In this document: one piece after another, positions 34,025 through 43,150 of the stretch
Layout: every line of letters begins with the position of its first letter
How positions within the stretch are numbered: the first letter of the stretch is position 1
Assembly: GCF_902459535.1 (NCBI RefSeq)
Contig: NZ_LR699553.1
Span: 1,984,001 to 2,048,000, forward strand
DNA: 64,000 bases
Direction of reading: 5' to 3'
Source of the DNA: Paraburkholderia dioscoreae
GTDB lineage: Bacteria > Pseudomonadota > Gammaproteobacteria > Burkholderiales > Burkholderiaceae
The notes under the pieces: generated by a model
The model's database searches: none
Told to the model about the DNA's origin: nothing
What the model saw: only the letters and a program-made list of their open reading frames with translations
Translations under genes and position numbers: made by a program

Positions 34025-35038
34025 ATGGCACACATGATCTGGAAGGGCGCAATCAGCTTCGGCCTCGTTCACGTGCCGGTGCAGTTATATCCGGCGACGC
34101 AATCGGAGAAGGTCGGCTTCAATCTGCTGGACAAGCGCACAATCGATCCGGTCGGCTACAAGCAGATCAACAAGCGTACCGGCAAGGACGTGACGCGCGA
34201 TAACATCGTGCGCGGCTTCGAGTACGAAAAGGACAAGTACGTCGTGCTCTCGGACGACGAGATCCGCGCGGCGAATCCCGAGTCGACGCAAACGGTCGAT
34301 ATCCTCGCGTTCGTCGACGCGCTGGACATTTCGTTCCTCTATCTCGACACGCCGTATTTCCTCACGCCCGACCGCAAGGGCGAAAAGGTCTACGCGCTGC
34401 TGCGCGAAGCCATGAAGGCGTCGGGCAAGATCGGCGTGGCGAGTGTCGTGCTGCACAACAAGCAGCATCTCGCGGCGTTGATTCCGGTCGGTCCGGTGCT
34501 GGCGTTGAACACGCTGCGCTGGGCCGCGGAAGTGCGCGACTTCGACGAATTCAAGCTGCCGCCCGAGGGCATGAAAGCCGCGGGCGTGTCCGCGCGCGAA
34601 CTCGACATGGCGAAGAAGCTGATCGACGACATGAGCGACAAGTGGGATCCGTCGCAGTATCACGACACTTTCCGCGACGACATCATGGCGCTGGTCGACC
34701 GCAAGATTCGCGCGGGCAAGACCGAGGAGATCACTGAAGTCGAAGCGCCGCATGAGTCGCGTCAATCCGCCGACATTCTTGATCTGTCCGATCTGCTCAA
34801 ACGCAGCCTCGGACGCGGCAAGGGCAAGCCGGCGGCGGGCAGCCGCAAGCGCACCGCTGACGACGAAGACGACGCCGACACCGACACCGCGGTGCCGGCC
34901 CGCAAGAAGCCACGCGCGACGCGCGCCGCGAGCACCGCCGCGAGTGCGACGACGCATGGCCGCAGCAGCGCGGGCGGCCGCGCAAGTGCGAAGGCTGCCT
35001 CAACGCCGGCGGCCCGCAAGCGCCGCGCGGCTGCCTGA
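34025..35038 (+). CDS. ku: Non-homologous end-joining protein Ku
   Basis: Bacterial Ku forms a homodimeric ring that holds double-strand DNA ends and recruits LigD. The 337-residue protein has the beta-barrel core (about 1-255): IWKGAISFGLVHVPVQLYPA, NIVRGFEYEKDKYVVL, LDTPYFLTPDRKGEKVYALL and LDMAKKLIDDMSDKWDP. The tail of about 80 residues is rich in Lys, Arg, Ala and Ser (RKRTADDED, ARKKPRATR, AARKRRAAA), as in Ku proteins with extended DNA-binding tails. ligD follows 43 nt later on the same strand. Confidence 0.97.
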   Translation: MAHMIWKGAISFGLVHVPVQLYPATQSEKVGFNLLDKRTIDPVGYKQINKRTGKDVTRDNIVRGFEYEKDKYVVLSDDEIRAANPESTQTVDILAFVDALDISFLYLDTPYFLTPDRKGEKVYALLREAMKASGKIGVASVVLHNKQHLAALIPVGPVLALNTLRWAAEVRDFDEFKLPPEGMKAAGVSARELDMAKKLIDDMSDKWDPSQYHDTFRDDIMALVDRKIRAGKTEEITEVEAPHESRQSADILDLSDLLKRSLGRGKGKPAAGSRKRTADDEDDADTDTAVPARKKPRATRAASTAASATTHGRSSAGGRASAKAASTPAARKRRAAA

Positions 35039-35081
35039 CCGTCGGCCCCGCGCCTGAGCCGCTTGCGACGACGCCATCGCC

Positions 35082-37883
35082 ATGAACGACAGACTCGATA
35101 CCTACAACCGCAAACGTCGCTTCGACGACACGCCGGAGCCGGCGGGCACGCGCACGAGCCGCAAGCAGGGCGGCCGGAAGACGGCCGCGCAGGCGTCCGC
35201 CGAGGCGCTGTCGTACGTGATTCAGGAGCACGACGCGCGTCGTTTGCACTACGACTTCCGGCTCGAACTGAACGGCACGCTCCTGTCGTGGGCGGTGCCG
35301 AAAGGGCCGAGCCTCGATCCGTCGGTGAAACGGCTGGCGGTGCATGTCGAAGACCATCCGGTCGAATACGGTTCGTTCGAAGGCGAAATTCCGCCGGGCA
35401 ATTACGGCGCGGGCAGTGTGATCGTGTGGGATCGCGGCACATGGGAGCCGCTCGGCGGCGCGGCCGAGGCAGCGCGCGCTTACGCGGCCGGCAAGCTCAA
35501 GTTCCAGTTGCACGGCGAGAAACTGCACGGCGGCTGGACGCTGGTGCGCAGCCATATGCGCGGCAGCGGCGACAAGGAACAGTGGCTGCTCATCAAGGAA
35601 CGCGACGATGAAGCGCGCAATGAAAGCGAGTATGACATTCTGAAGAAGCGTCCGGGTAGCGTGCTCGCCGATAGCGCCGCGGCGGGCAAAGGCGCAAAAA
35701 CAGCGAAGACGGCGGCCGCGAAGAGCACAGCAAAAACTGCGAGCAAAGCGGCCGCGGCCGCGAAAGCCACTGCGGACCCGGACTCGGCGTCGATCGCGAA
35801 ACGAACCGGCAAGAACGGCACGAAGCCGGCTTCATCTAGCCGCGCGGACCCGAAGCGACCCGACATCGTGGCCACGCGCAGCGCGCAATCGTTGCGCGAA
35901 CTCGCCGCTTCGCCTTCGATCGAGGGCGCGGTGCCGGCACGCTTGCCCGCGACCTTCAAGCCCCAACTGGCGACGCTCGTCGACAGCGCACCTCCCGGCG
36001 ATGAATGGTCGTACGAAATCAAGTTCGACGGCTATCGTGTGCTGGTCCGAATCGATAGGGCGACTAAGGGAAGCGCCGTCAAGGTGCTCACCCGCGCCGG
36101 CAACGACTGGACCGCGAAGTTCAGCAAACAGGTCAAGGCGTTCGAACGACTCGACATCGAAAGCGCATGGCTCGACGGCGAAGCCGTCGTGCTGGACCAG
36201 AACGGCGTGCCGAATTTTCAGGCGCTGCAAAACGCGTTTGATTCGAATCGTCTGCAAGACATTGTGATTTACCTCTTCGACATACCGTTTCTGAACGGCT
36301 ACGACCTGCGCGGCGTGCCGCTCGAACAACGTCGCGCGATTCTGCGCGCGTTGCTCGAAGACGCCGACGACAGCGTGTTGCGCTTCTCCGACAATTTCGA
36401 TTTCAGCGCGGATGAACTGCTCCGGAGCGCGTGCGACATGGCGCTGGAAGGCATCATCGGCAAGCGGCGCGACAGTGGCTATATGTCGGGACGTTCGTCG
36501 GCGTGGATCAAACTGAAGTGCCGACGACGCCAGGAGTTCGTGATAGGCGGCTACTCCGAACCGTCCGGCAGCCGCGCGGCGTTCGGTGCGCTGCTGCTCG
36601 GTGTCTACGACGGCAATGGCAAATTGCAGTATGCAGGGCGCGTGGGCACCGGTTTCGACGCGGCGCTGCTGCGCTCGGTGAAGAAAGAACTCGATGCGCA
36701 CGAGACCCGGCACATGCCGTTCGCCGCCGCGCCGCGCGAACGCAGCCGCACGCCGGTGCATTGGGTCGAACCGGTGCTGGTCGCCGAATGCAATTTCGCG
36801 GAATGGACGAGCGACGGCATCGTGCGTCAGGCGTCGTTCGTGAGTCTGCGCAACGACAAGCCGGCGCGCCAGATCGTCAAGGAAACACCTCGACAGGGAG
36901 CCGACGTGCAACAGCAAACCGATTCTGTGTCTGACGACGCGCCCACGAAACGTGCTGCGCGCAAAACTTCCGCGAAGGCGGCGACGGCCCCCGGCGAAGT
37001 CGCCGGCGTCCGCATCTCCCATCCCGACCGCGTCATCGACAGGAGCAGCGGCACGCGCAAGCTCGACCTCGTGCGGTACTACGAATCGGTGGCCGACTGG
37101 ATGCTGCCGCACTTGCAGGACCGGCCGGTGTCGCTGGTGCGCGCGCCGGAGGACATCGGCGGCGAGCTGTTTTTCCAGAAGCACAGCCAGAAGCTGTCGA
37201 TTCCGAATGTCACGCAGCATCCGGGCCTCGATCCGGGGCACCCGCCGCTGATTACCGTCGATACGCTCAAGGCACTCGTCGGCGCCGCGCAAATGGGCAC
37301 GGTCGAATTTCACACGTGGAATGCCGTGGTGTCGAACATCGAAAAGCCGGACCGCATGGTGTTCGACCTCGACCCCGACGCGTCGCTGGGTTGGGAGCGC
37401 ATGATCGAGGCCGCGCAATTGACACGTTCGCTGCTCGAAGCACTCGGCCTCGCGTCGTTCTGCAAGACGAGCGGCGGAAAGGGATTTCACGTGGTCGTGC
37501 CGCTTGCGAAACAGGCTGGCTGGGACGAAGTGAAGGACTTTTCTCAGGCCGTCGCGCAGCACATGGCGGCGACGCTGCCCAAGTATTTCAGCGCGAAGAT
37601 GGGCGCGCAGAATCGCAAGCAGAAAATCTTCGTCGACTACCTGCGCAACAACCGCGGGTCGAGCACGGTCGCCGCATTCTCCGCTCGTGCGCGGCCGGGC
37701 TTGGGCGTATCGGTGCCGCTGGCTTGGGACGAAGTCGCCGCAACGACGGGCGGTGATCAGTGGACCATCGAGAATCTGCACGAACGCCTCGCCGAGCTGA
37801 AAAGCGATCCGTGGGCGGACTACGCGAAAACGCGCCAGCGCATTACCGCTGCCATGAAAAAACGCCTGGATGACGCGCAGTAA
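35082..37883 (+). CDS. ligD: Multifunctional ATP-dependent DNA ligase LigD
   Basis: End-joining enzyme of 933 residues with domain order PE-LIG-POL, as in Pseudomonas LigD. The 3'-phosphoesterase domain (about 45-175) has ARRLHYDFRLELNGTLLSWA. An Ala/Lys/Thr-rich linker spans about 190-270. The ligase domain (about 285-580) has the nucleotidyl lysine K314 in YEIKFDGYRV and motif IIGKRRDSGYMSGRSSAWIK in its core. The primase-polymerase domain (about 640-925) has MVFDLDPDASLGW with the metal-binding Asp pair and CKTSGGKGFHVVVPL. It lies directly after ku; together they are sufficient for bacterial end joining. Confidence 0.97.
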   Translation: MNDRLDTYNRKRRFDDTPEPAGTRTSRKQGGRKTAAQASAEALSYVIQEHDARRLHYDFRLELNGTLLSWAVPKGPSLDPSVKRLAVHVEDHPVEYGSFEGEIPPGNYGAGSVIVWDRGTWEPLGGAAEAARAYAAGKLKFQLHGEKLHGGWTLVRSHMRGSGDKEQWLLIKERDDEARNESEYDILKKRPGSVLADSAAAGKGAKTAKTAAAKSTAKTASKAAAAAKATADPDSASIAKRTGKNGTKPASSSRADPKRPDIVATRSAQSLRELAASPSIEGAVPARLPATFKPQLATLVDSAPPGDEWSYEIKFDGYRVLVRIDRATKGSAVKVLTRAGNDWTAKFSKQVKAFERLDIESAWLDGEAVVLDQNGVPNFQALQNAFDSNRLQDIVIYLFDIPFLNGYDLRGVPLEQRRAILRALLEDADDSVLRFSDNFDFSADELLRSACDMALEGIIGKRRDSGYMSGRSSAWIKLKCRRRQEFVIGGYSEPSGSRAAFGALLLGVYDGNGKLQYAGRVGTGFDAALLRSVKKELDAHETRHMPFAAAPRERSRTPVHWVEPVLVAECNFAEWTSDGIVRQASFVSLRNDKPARQIVKETPRQGADVQQQTDSVSDDAPTKRAARKTSAKAATAPGEVAGVRISHPDRVIDRSSGTRKLDLVRYYESVADWMLPHLQDRPVSLVRAPEDIGGELFFQKHSQKLSIPNVTQHPGLDPGHPPLITVDTLKALVGAAQMGTVEFHTWNAVVSNIEKPDRMVFDLDPDASLGWERMIEAAQLTRSLLEALGLASFCKTSGGKGFHVVVPLAKQAGWDEVKDFSQAVAQHMAATLPKYFSAKMGAQNRKQKIFVDYLRNNRGSSTVAAFSARARPGLGVSVPLAWDEVAATTGGDQWTIENLHERLAELKSDPWADYAKTRQRITAAMKKRLDDAQ

Positions 37884-37926
37884 GCGCGCTTCAGCGACCC
37901 TGATTCAAAGCGAAAAGGAGCACATC

Positions 37927-38244
37927 ATGAAGACCTCACCGCAATCATCGGACGGCGACAAGCAGGCCGATCCGCACGCCAGGAAGCAACCTCGATCGAT
38001 GCAGGAGGCCGCCGCGCCGCCGCCGCATGAAACCGACCAGAACCCGGAATCGCAACACGAGGACGGCCCGCGCCATGTCGGCAAGCAGGCGCATCGCGAT
38101 CTCGAACGCGGGCTGAAAGATACGGACCGGCGCGGCGGAGATGAGTATCAGCAAAAGACGCAGAACGATGCCCATACCGACGTCAATTCCGACGGCAAAG
38201 CGTCCGGCGGCAAAACACCCGGCAGCGGGCGCGGCAAGCACTAA
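37927..38244 (+). CDS. Small hydrophilic protein downstream of ligD
   Basis: A 105-residue product with almost no hydrophobic residues, rich in Asp, Glu, Gln, Lys, His and Gly, so probably disordered. No domain recognised. It begins 43 nt after the ligD stop with AAAAGGAG about 8 nt upstream of the ATG, and ends in the basic GGKTPGSGRGKH. Orientation and spacing suggest it is the third gene of a ku-ligD transcript. It could be a stress-type hydrophilin or an end-joining accessory; neither is shown by sequence. Confidence 0.65.
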   Translation: MKTSPQSSDGDKQADPHARKQPRSMQEAAAPPPHETDQNPESQHEDGPRHVGKQAHRDLERGLKDTDRRGGDEYQQKTQNDAHTDVNSDGKASGGKTPGSGRGKH

Positions 38245-38327
38245 CGGCGCGGCGGCGCGGGCGCGCCATGTGAGCCCGGGTCACCCGGTTCGCCGGCTGA
38301 GCCCGGCCCGCTGCCGGCGCATCTGCT

Positions 38328-39281
38328 TCAACCCGGCTCGCTGTCCCAGTACGGTGGGTCGCCGAAATGGGCGGTGAGGAATTCGATCAAGGCGAGCGTT
38401 TTCGGCGGCACGAACGAACGGCTCGGATACACCGCCCAGATCGCCACGCGTTCGGCGAGCGGATAGCTGTCCAGCACGCTGACCAGTTCGCCGCTGCGCA
38501 GAAACGGCGCGACGTCCCACGTCGATTTGAGCGCGATACCGAAACCGGCCAGCAGGGCGTCGCGGATCACTTCGCCGTTGTCCGTGACGAGGCGTCCGCT
38601 CACGCGCACCTCGATCGGCCCGGCGGGTGTCACGAAAGCCCAATCGCGCTGGTCCGACAGAATCATGCACTCGTGCTGCGCGAGATCCGAAGGATGATGC
38701 GGCGTGCCGCGCCCGGCAAGATAAGCGGGCGCCGCGCACAGCACCCGCCGGTTCACCGCGAGGCGCCGCGCCACCAGCGACGAATCCTTCAGCATGCCGA
38801 TACGGATCGCCACGTCGATACCCGCATCGACGAGATCGATCACCTGATCGGTCAGGCGCAGATCGACGCTCACGCCGGGATAGCGGCGCAGAAATTCGCT
38901 GATCACAGGCGAGACGTGTTGCCGCCCGAACGACGAGGGCAGCGAGACACGCAAGCGGCCCTGCGGCTCGGCCTGCGCCCGGCCGACCGAGGCGCGCGCG
39001 GCGGCGGCCGCGTCGAGCAGGGCTTCGGCTCGCGTCATGAAGACTTCACCGTCCTGCGTGAGGCTGATGCGGCGGGTGGTTCGGTGCAACAGGCGCGCGC
39101 CGAGCAGCTTTTCCAGCTGCGCGATGCGCGAACTGGCCACCGCCGCCGACAGGCCGAATTCGCGCCCGGCGGCCGATACATTGGCAAGCAGGGCGGCTCG
39201 CACGAACAGGGCGACGTCGAGCAGATCGAGCCGCTCCCGCTCGCCGGACGAAACACGTGTGGATGGCGCAGGAAGATTCAT
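38328..39281 (-). CDS. LysR-family transcriptional regulator
   Basis: A 317-residue regulator. The N-terminal winged helix-turn-helix covers about residues 15-75 (ALFVRAALLANVSAAGREFG, SRIAQLEKLLGARLLHRTTR), and the C-terminal effector-binding domain begins near GRLRVSLPSSFGRQ. The ATG at 39281 is preferred to the TTG at 39296. It is divergent from an oxidoreductase gene with 132 nt between them, the usual sign that it regulates that gene and itself. A CTGAAA-N12-TTTCAG dyad lies just upstream of its start. Confidence 0.92.
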   Translation of the reverse strand: MNLPAPSTRVSSGERERLDLLDVALFVRAALLANVSAAGREFGLSAAVASSRIAQLEKLLGARLLHRTTRRISLTQDGEVFMTRAEALLDAAAAARASVGRAQAEPQGRLRVSLPSSFGRQHVSPVISEFLRRYPGVSVDLRLTDQVIDLVDAGIDVAIRIGMLKDSSLVARRLAVNRRVLCAAPAYLAGRGTPHHPSDLAQHECMILSDQRDWAFVTPAGPIEVRVSGRLVTDNGEVIRDALLAGFGIALKSTWDVAPFLRSGELVSVLDSYPLAERVAIWAVYPSRSFVPPKTLALIEFLTAHFGDPPYWDSEPG

Positions 39282-39285
39282 TCTT

Positions 39286-39309
39286 CTGAAATTCAAAAAG
39301 ATGTTTCAG
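39286..39309. promoter_or_regulatory. Candidate LysR-type binding site
   Basis: The dyad CTGAAA-N12-TTTCAG lies 4-28 nt upstream of the regulator start, in the divergent promoter region. The A/T-rich centre and spacing resemble LysR-family sites. The position would suit autorepression. Confidence 0.35.
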
Positions 39310-39413
39310 TCATTATCGCGGTTTTATAAGAATAAGAACCGTCTTACGATGACGCCACTGGGATCGCAAAGCATCTCGATCCTCCCACCGCATGTGAACG
39401 AACAGGAGCATGT

Positions 39414-40436
39414 ATGAAAGCCGTCGGTCTCTATCGTTATTTGCCGATCGATCAAGCCGAAGCCTTGGTCGATGTGGATATCCCCAAACCCGAAGCCACC
39501 GGTCGTGATCTGCTGGTCAAGGTGGAGGCCATTTCGGTCAATCCGGTCGACACCAAAGTGCGCGCCCCGAAAGACGCGGTTGAAAAAACGCCGCGCATAC
39601 TCGGCTGGGATGTCGCCGGCACGGTGGCCGCGGTCGGGCCGGACGTGACGCTGTTCAAGGTCGGCGATCCGGTGTTCTACGCGGGCAGCATCACGCGGCC
39701 CGGCGCCAACAGCGAGTTCCACCTGGTGGACGAGCGGATCGTCGGGCGCAAGCCGGCGTCGCTCGACTTCACCCACGCGGCCGCGCTGCCGCTGACCGCG
39801 ATCACCGCCTGGGAAGCGTTGTTCGACCGTCTCGGCGTGTCGCCGCAAGGCGCGGACGAAGGCCGCACGGTGCTGATCATCGGTGGAGCGGGCGGGGTCG
39901 GCTCGATCGGTATTCAACTGGCGAAGCAGCTTGCGAAGCTGAAGGTGATCGCAACCGCATCGCGGCCCGCATCGGCGAAGTGGGCCACGGATCTGGGCGC
40001 GGATCACATCGTCGATCATTTCGGCGACATGCCCGCGCAATTGAAAAAGCTCGGGATCGACGAGGTCGATTACGTGCTGATGTTCAACGACACCGACAAG
40101 AACTTCCCGGCGGCAGCCGAAGTCATCAAGCCGCAAGGCGGCATCTGCACGATCGTGGAAAACAGCAAGCCGGTGCCGGTCGAACTGTTGAAGGCAAAGA
40201 GCGCCGCGTTCCACTGGGAATTCATGTTCACGCGTTCCATGTTCGGCACACCCGACATGATCGAGCAGCACAAGCTGCTGACCGAAGTGGCGCGTCTCGT
40301 CGACGCGGGCACGTTGCGCACCACCGTCGGCCAGGATCTCGGCACCATCAACGCCGCGAATCTGCGCCGCGCGCATCAACTGCTCGAAGAAGGACGGGCA
40401 ATCGGCAAGCTGGTGCTGACGGGCTTCCAGGCCTAA
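39414..40436 (+). CDS. Zinc-type alcohol dehydrogenase family protein (quinone oxidoreductase-like)
   Basis: A medium-chain dehydrogenase/reductase of 340 residues. The N-terminal GroES-like domain has VEAISVNPVDTKVR and ILGWDVAGTVAAVG. The Rossmann domain has VLIIGGAGGVGSIGIQLAKQL. Despite the customary family name, the zinc ligands are absent, so it is probably an NAD(P)H-dependent enone or quinone reductase. It begins 5 nt after GGAGC. The divergent LysR gene is its likely regulator, and a hairpin terminator follows 35 nt after the stop. Confidence 0.88.
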   Translation: MKAVGLYRYLPIDQAEALVDVDIPKPEATGRDLLVKVEAISVNPVDTKVRAPKDAVEKTPRILGWDVAGTVAAVGPDVTLFKVGDPVFYAGSITRPGANSEFHLVDERIVGRKPASLDFTHAAALPLTAITAWEALFDRLGVSPQGADEGRTVLIIGGAGGVGSIGIQLAKQLAKLKVIATASRPASAKWATDLGADHIVDHFGDMPAQLKKLGIDEVDYVLMFNDTDKNFPAAAEVIKPQGGICTIVENSKPVPVELLKAKSAAFHWEFMFTRSMFGTPDMIEQHKLLTEVARLVDAGTLRTTVGQDLGTINAANLRRAHQLLEEGRAIGKLVLTGFQA

Positions 40437-40819
40437 CCGCACTGCGCCTGAAGCAGTCAGTCTGAACCGGCATGGCCGGCGTCGCAGCAATGCGCGCCGG
40501 CCATTTTCATTTGATGCGCATCGAGCAGCGCGATCCGGCACTGGGGCGTGTCGATTTGTAGCAGGGCGGCCGGCGCGCACGCGAGCGCGCGCCAGCCCGC
40601 CACACGCGCAGAAAACGCGTTGCCGCAAGCGGGTTAACACCCGATCCGCAGGCAGCGCGCGCGGCTTCGCTTGGCGTTAGACTGGTGGGGCATCATGCTA
40701 AAACAGTTGCGTGTCTCGCAGCCCGGCTGGCCAGGCATCTAACGCCTTCATCCAGTCACGCGGTGCGTGGGCAGTCGTGCTGACGCGAGCGCGCAGCGGC
40801 ACAACAACGAGGTGACAGT
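40437..40819. other. 383-nt noncoding region
   Basis: It holds the terminator at 40472-40507. The remaining about 310 nt show no convincing gene, repeat or consensus promoter; the ribosome binding site GAGGTGA precedes the next gene. Confidence 0.5.
40472..40507 (+). terminator. Intrinsic terminator after the oxidoreductase
   Basis: A 10-bp perfect stem (40472-40481 with 40495-40504) continues past a one-base bulge into CGCA/TGCG with a GCAA loop. It is followed by TTTT. Confidence 0.75.
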
Positions 40820-41377
40820 ATGAGCTTCCGACTTTCCGCCGTTTCAGTTGTCGCTTCTCTCGCCTGCGCATTCGCGCCCGGCATGCTCGTGCCGGTTGCC
40901 CACGCGGCCACACCGATCACGGTTACGTCCCAATCCGCTCTCGACGGTCCGATTCGCTACACGGTGCGCGTCACGTCGAAGCAGTTCGGCAATTCGCAGG
41001 AAACCCGCACGATCCGCTCCGGCGAATCGGACGACTTCACGTGGAAGACCGTGCCGCCGGGCGGCCCGGTTCCCGCGACGGATGCGTGTCCCAACTACGC
41101 TTCACTGCCGACCGACACCAACGGCGCGATGATTCGGCAAACGCAGATCCGTTTTGCGCCGGTCGTCGCGGCCGACGGCACGGCGACCGTGCAACTGAGC
41201 TTCCAGGCGCAGACGCCGAAGGGCGTGAAGACGGTGACGACTGGCGGCAAAACGATCAAGTGTCCGAACGACGTGAGCGTTAGTCAGATTCTGCGCTTCA
41301 CGATGCCGGTCAACGGCAGCACGAAAACGCTCACGCTCAACGACGGCACGGAAGTCGCGATCAGCGCGAAGCGTTGA
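40820..41377 (+). CDS. Exported protein of unknown function (possibly DUF6013)
   Basis: A 185-residue protein with signal peptide MSFRLSAVSVVASLACAF ending near AHAATP. The mature part is beta-rich, with Thr- and Val-rich strands such as PIRYTVRVTSKQFGNSQETR and TATVQLSFQAQTPKGVKTV. Two cysteines (in TDACPNYAS and TIKCPNDVS) could form a disulfide in the periplasm. I think it belongs to the Burkholderia family labelled DUF6013, from memory. The ribosome binding site GAGGTGA is well placed. It appears to be a single-gene unit, convergent with the ABC permease gene. Confidence 0.75.
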   Translation: MSFRLSAVSVVASLACAFAPGMLVPVAHAATPITVTSQSALDGPIRYTVRVTSKQFGNSQETRTIRSGESDDFTWKTVPPGGPVPATDACPNYASLPTDTNGAMIRQTQIRFAPVVAADGTATVQLSFQAQTPKGVKTVTTGGKTIKCPNDVSVSQILRFTMPVNGSTKTLTLNDGTEVAISAKR

Positions 41378-41419
41378 GCCGGGCGCGTGCAAGACGCGCA
41401 AGACGGCACGGGGCGCGAC

Positions 41420-42226
41420 TCAACGCCTCGCGCCGGCCCGTTCCACCAGCCGCGCCGCCAGAAACCGGTGCTCCGCCGAAAAGAGCCGCCGGTACGTGAG
41501 CAGCACCGCGCCCACCGTCCCCAGCGCCGACGACGCGGCGATCAGGAACATGATCACGATCTGATAGCGCACGGCCTGCAATGGCGACTGGCCGGCCAGC
41601 ACCTGGCCGGTCATCATGCCGGGCAGGCTCACCACGCCGACCACGGCCATCTGATTGAGCGTCGGCATCATACCCGCGCGTACCGCTTGCCGCGCCGGCG
41701 CCTGCGCCGCTTCCCAGCGTGTCGCGCCGAGCGCGAGCGCCATATCGACGCGGTCGCGCCGCGCGGTCAACTCCTCGGTCATCCGTTCGATGCCGAGCGA
41801 CACGCCCGTCAGCGTATTGCCGAGGATCATGCCGAGAATCGGAATCGCATATTGCGGCTCGTACCACGGGTGAATGCGGATCACGACGAACAGCCCGAGC
41901 GCGCCCACCAGCCACGAACTGACCCAGATCGACAGCACGCTGTCTGCGCGTTGGCCGCGATACGTGCGGCTGCCGCGCTGCGCGCCTGCGAAACCGGCGA
42001 TCAGCGTCATGACGATCATCAGCGGGAGCACCACGTACCACCGGTCGTAACGGAACACCCAGCCGAGCACATAGCCGATCGCCAGCAACTGCACGACGGT
42101 GCGCACGGCGGCCCACGCCAGCTTGCGTTCGAGATCGAGCCTGAGCGCCACCGACACGGCACCGTTCACGACAATCAGCAGCGCTGCGATCGCGACGTCC
42201 CACAGACTCAGGTTTTGCAATGTCAT
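41420..42226 (-). CDS. fetB: ABC transporter permease, FetB/YbbM family
   Basis: A 268-residue inner-membrane protein of the UPF0014 family, with about seven hydrophobic segments. Typical stretches are GMILGNTLTGVSLGIERMTEEL, which holds the family's conserved acidic cytoplasmic region, and SLPGMMTGQVLAGQSPLQAV. In E. coli FetAB is implicated in iron export and peroxide resistance; in plants a relative (STAR2/ALS3) gives aluminium tolerance. The start overlaps the end of the ATPase gene by 4 nt, so the two are coupled. An Arg-rich open frame continues upstream, but it only shadows fetA. Confidence 0.85.
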   Translation of the reverse strand: MTLQNLSLWDVAIAALLIVVNGAVSVALRLDLERKLAWAAVRTVVQLLAIGYVLGWVFRYDRWYVVLPLMIVMTLIAGFAGAQRGSRTYRGQRADSVLSIWVSSWLVGALGLFVVIRIHPWYEPQYAIPILGMILGNTLTGVSLGIERMTEELTARRDRVDMALALGATRWEAAQAPARQAVRAGMMPTLNQMAVVGVVSLPGMMTGQVLAGQSPLQAVRYQIVIMFLIAASSALGTVGAVLLTYRRLFSAEHRFLAARLVERAGARR

Positions 42227-42951
42227 TGTCCCGGCTCCGGATGATCGTGATGCACGGGCGCCGCCTCGTGTCGCGCTGTTTCGTCGAGGACGCCCGCGCG
42301 CATGATGAGGTGCCGCTCGCTCATGCGCGTGGCTTGTGCCGGATCGTGCGACACCCATATCGACGCATGACGACCGGGCGCGTCGTCGAACCACGCATGC
42401 ACCAGACCTTCGATCGCACGCGATGACTCCGGGTCGAGCGAGGCGGTAGGTTCGTCGAGCAGCAGAACCTCGGGCGCAAGTTGCAGCACGCGAATCAGCG
42501 CGGTGATCTGCGCTTCGCCACCGGACAGCTCGCTGGCGCTTTTGTCGAGAAAGTCGTCGCCACGGCCGGCCTGCGCCGCGAGGCTCGCCGCTCGCGCGCG
42601 ATCGAAGCGCACGTCGCGGTACGTGCGCAACTCGAACGGGTAACGCAGATTGTCTTCCACGCTGCCGTCGAGCAACGCGGGCCGCTGCCGGATATACGCG
42701 ACATTGCGCCGGTAGCGCGGAATGGCGGCGCGCTGCACCGCCGCGCCATGCCACGTGATGCGCCCCGCATCGAGCGGATCGAGCAGGGCGAGGGCGCGCA
42801 GGAACACGCTCTTGCCCGAGCCGGACGGCCCAGTGATTGCGACGCGGTTGCCCGCGTGCAACGCGAAGGTAGTCGGCTGCAGCAGCGCCTGTCCGCGTAC
42901 GGCGTCGCGTCGCGCGATGCCGTCGGCGAGGACGAAGGGAACGTCGGTCAT
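42223..42951 (-). CDS. fetA: ABC transporter ATP-binding protein, FetA/YbbL family
   Basis: A 242-residue ATPase partner of FetB. Walker A is GPSGSGKS, the signature is LSGGEAQ, Walker B is VLLLDEPTASLDP and the switch His is in IWVSHDPAQATRM. The signature reads LSGGEAQITALIRVLQL, as in the FetA group. The Met at 42951 opens a normal N-terminus; upstream in-frame codons are not conserved-looking. It is the first gene of a two-gene minus-strand operon, divergent from the AsmA gene with 199 nt between. Confidence 0.86.
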   Translation of the reverse strand: MTDVPFVLADGIARRDAVRGQALLQPTTFALHAGNRVAITGPSGSGKSVFLRALALLDPLDAGRITWHGAAVQRAAIPRYRRNVAYIRQRPALLDGSVEDNLRYPFELRTYRDVRFDRARAASLAAQAGRGDDFLDKSASELSGGEAQITALIRVLQLAPEVLLLDEPTASLDPESSRAIEGLVHAWFDDAPGRHASIWVSHDPAQATRMSERHLIMRAGVLDETARHEAAPVHHDHPEPGQ

Positions 42952-43150
42952 GAGTGGAATCGTAATGGGGAATGTAGGGTCGAAGGTTGCCGTGACGTGG
43001 CGACGATCCGTTCGCGGCCGCGTCGGCAACGTATGCGCGAGTGGCCATGCAGCATGATAAAGCGGCGACGACATGACGCTTCCCGACCAAGAAGCGGGCA
43101 CGCAACATGCTGATCGGTCCTCAATCTAGAACAAACCGCGGAGCCTCTCA

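Noticed and set aside
41420..43108. Apparent 562-codon minus-strand protein, as if FetB were fused to a large N-terminal domain
   Set aside because: The N-terminal half is an Arg-rich out-of-frame reading of fetA. The true FetB start is the ATG at 42226, coupled to the fetA stop.
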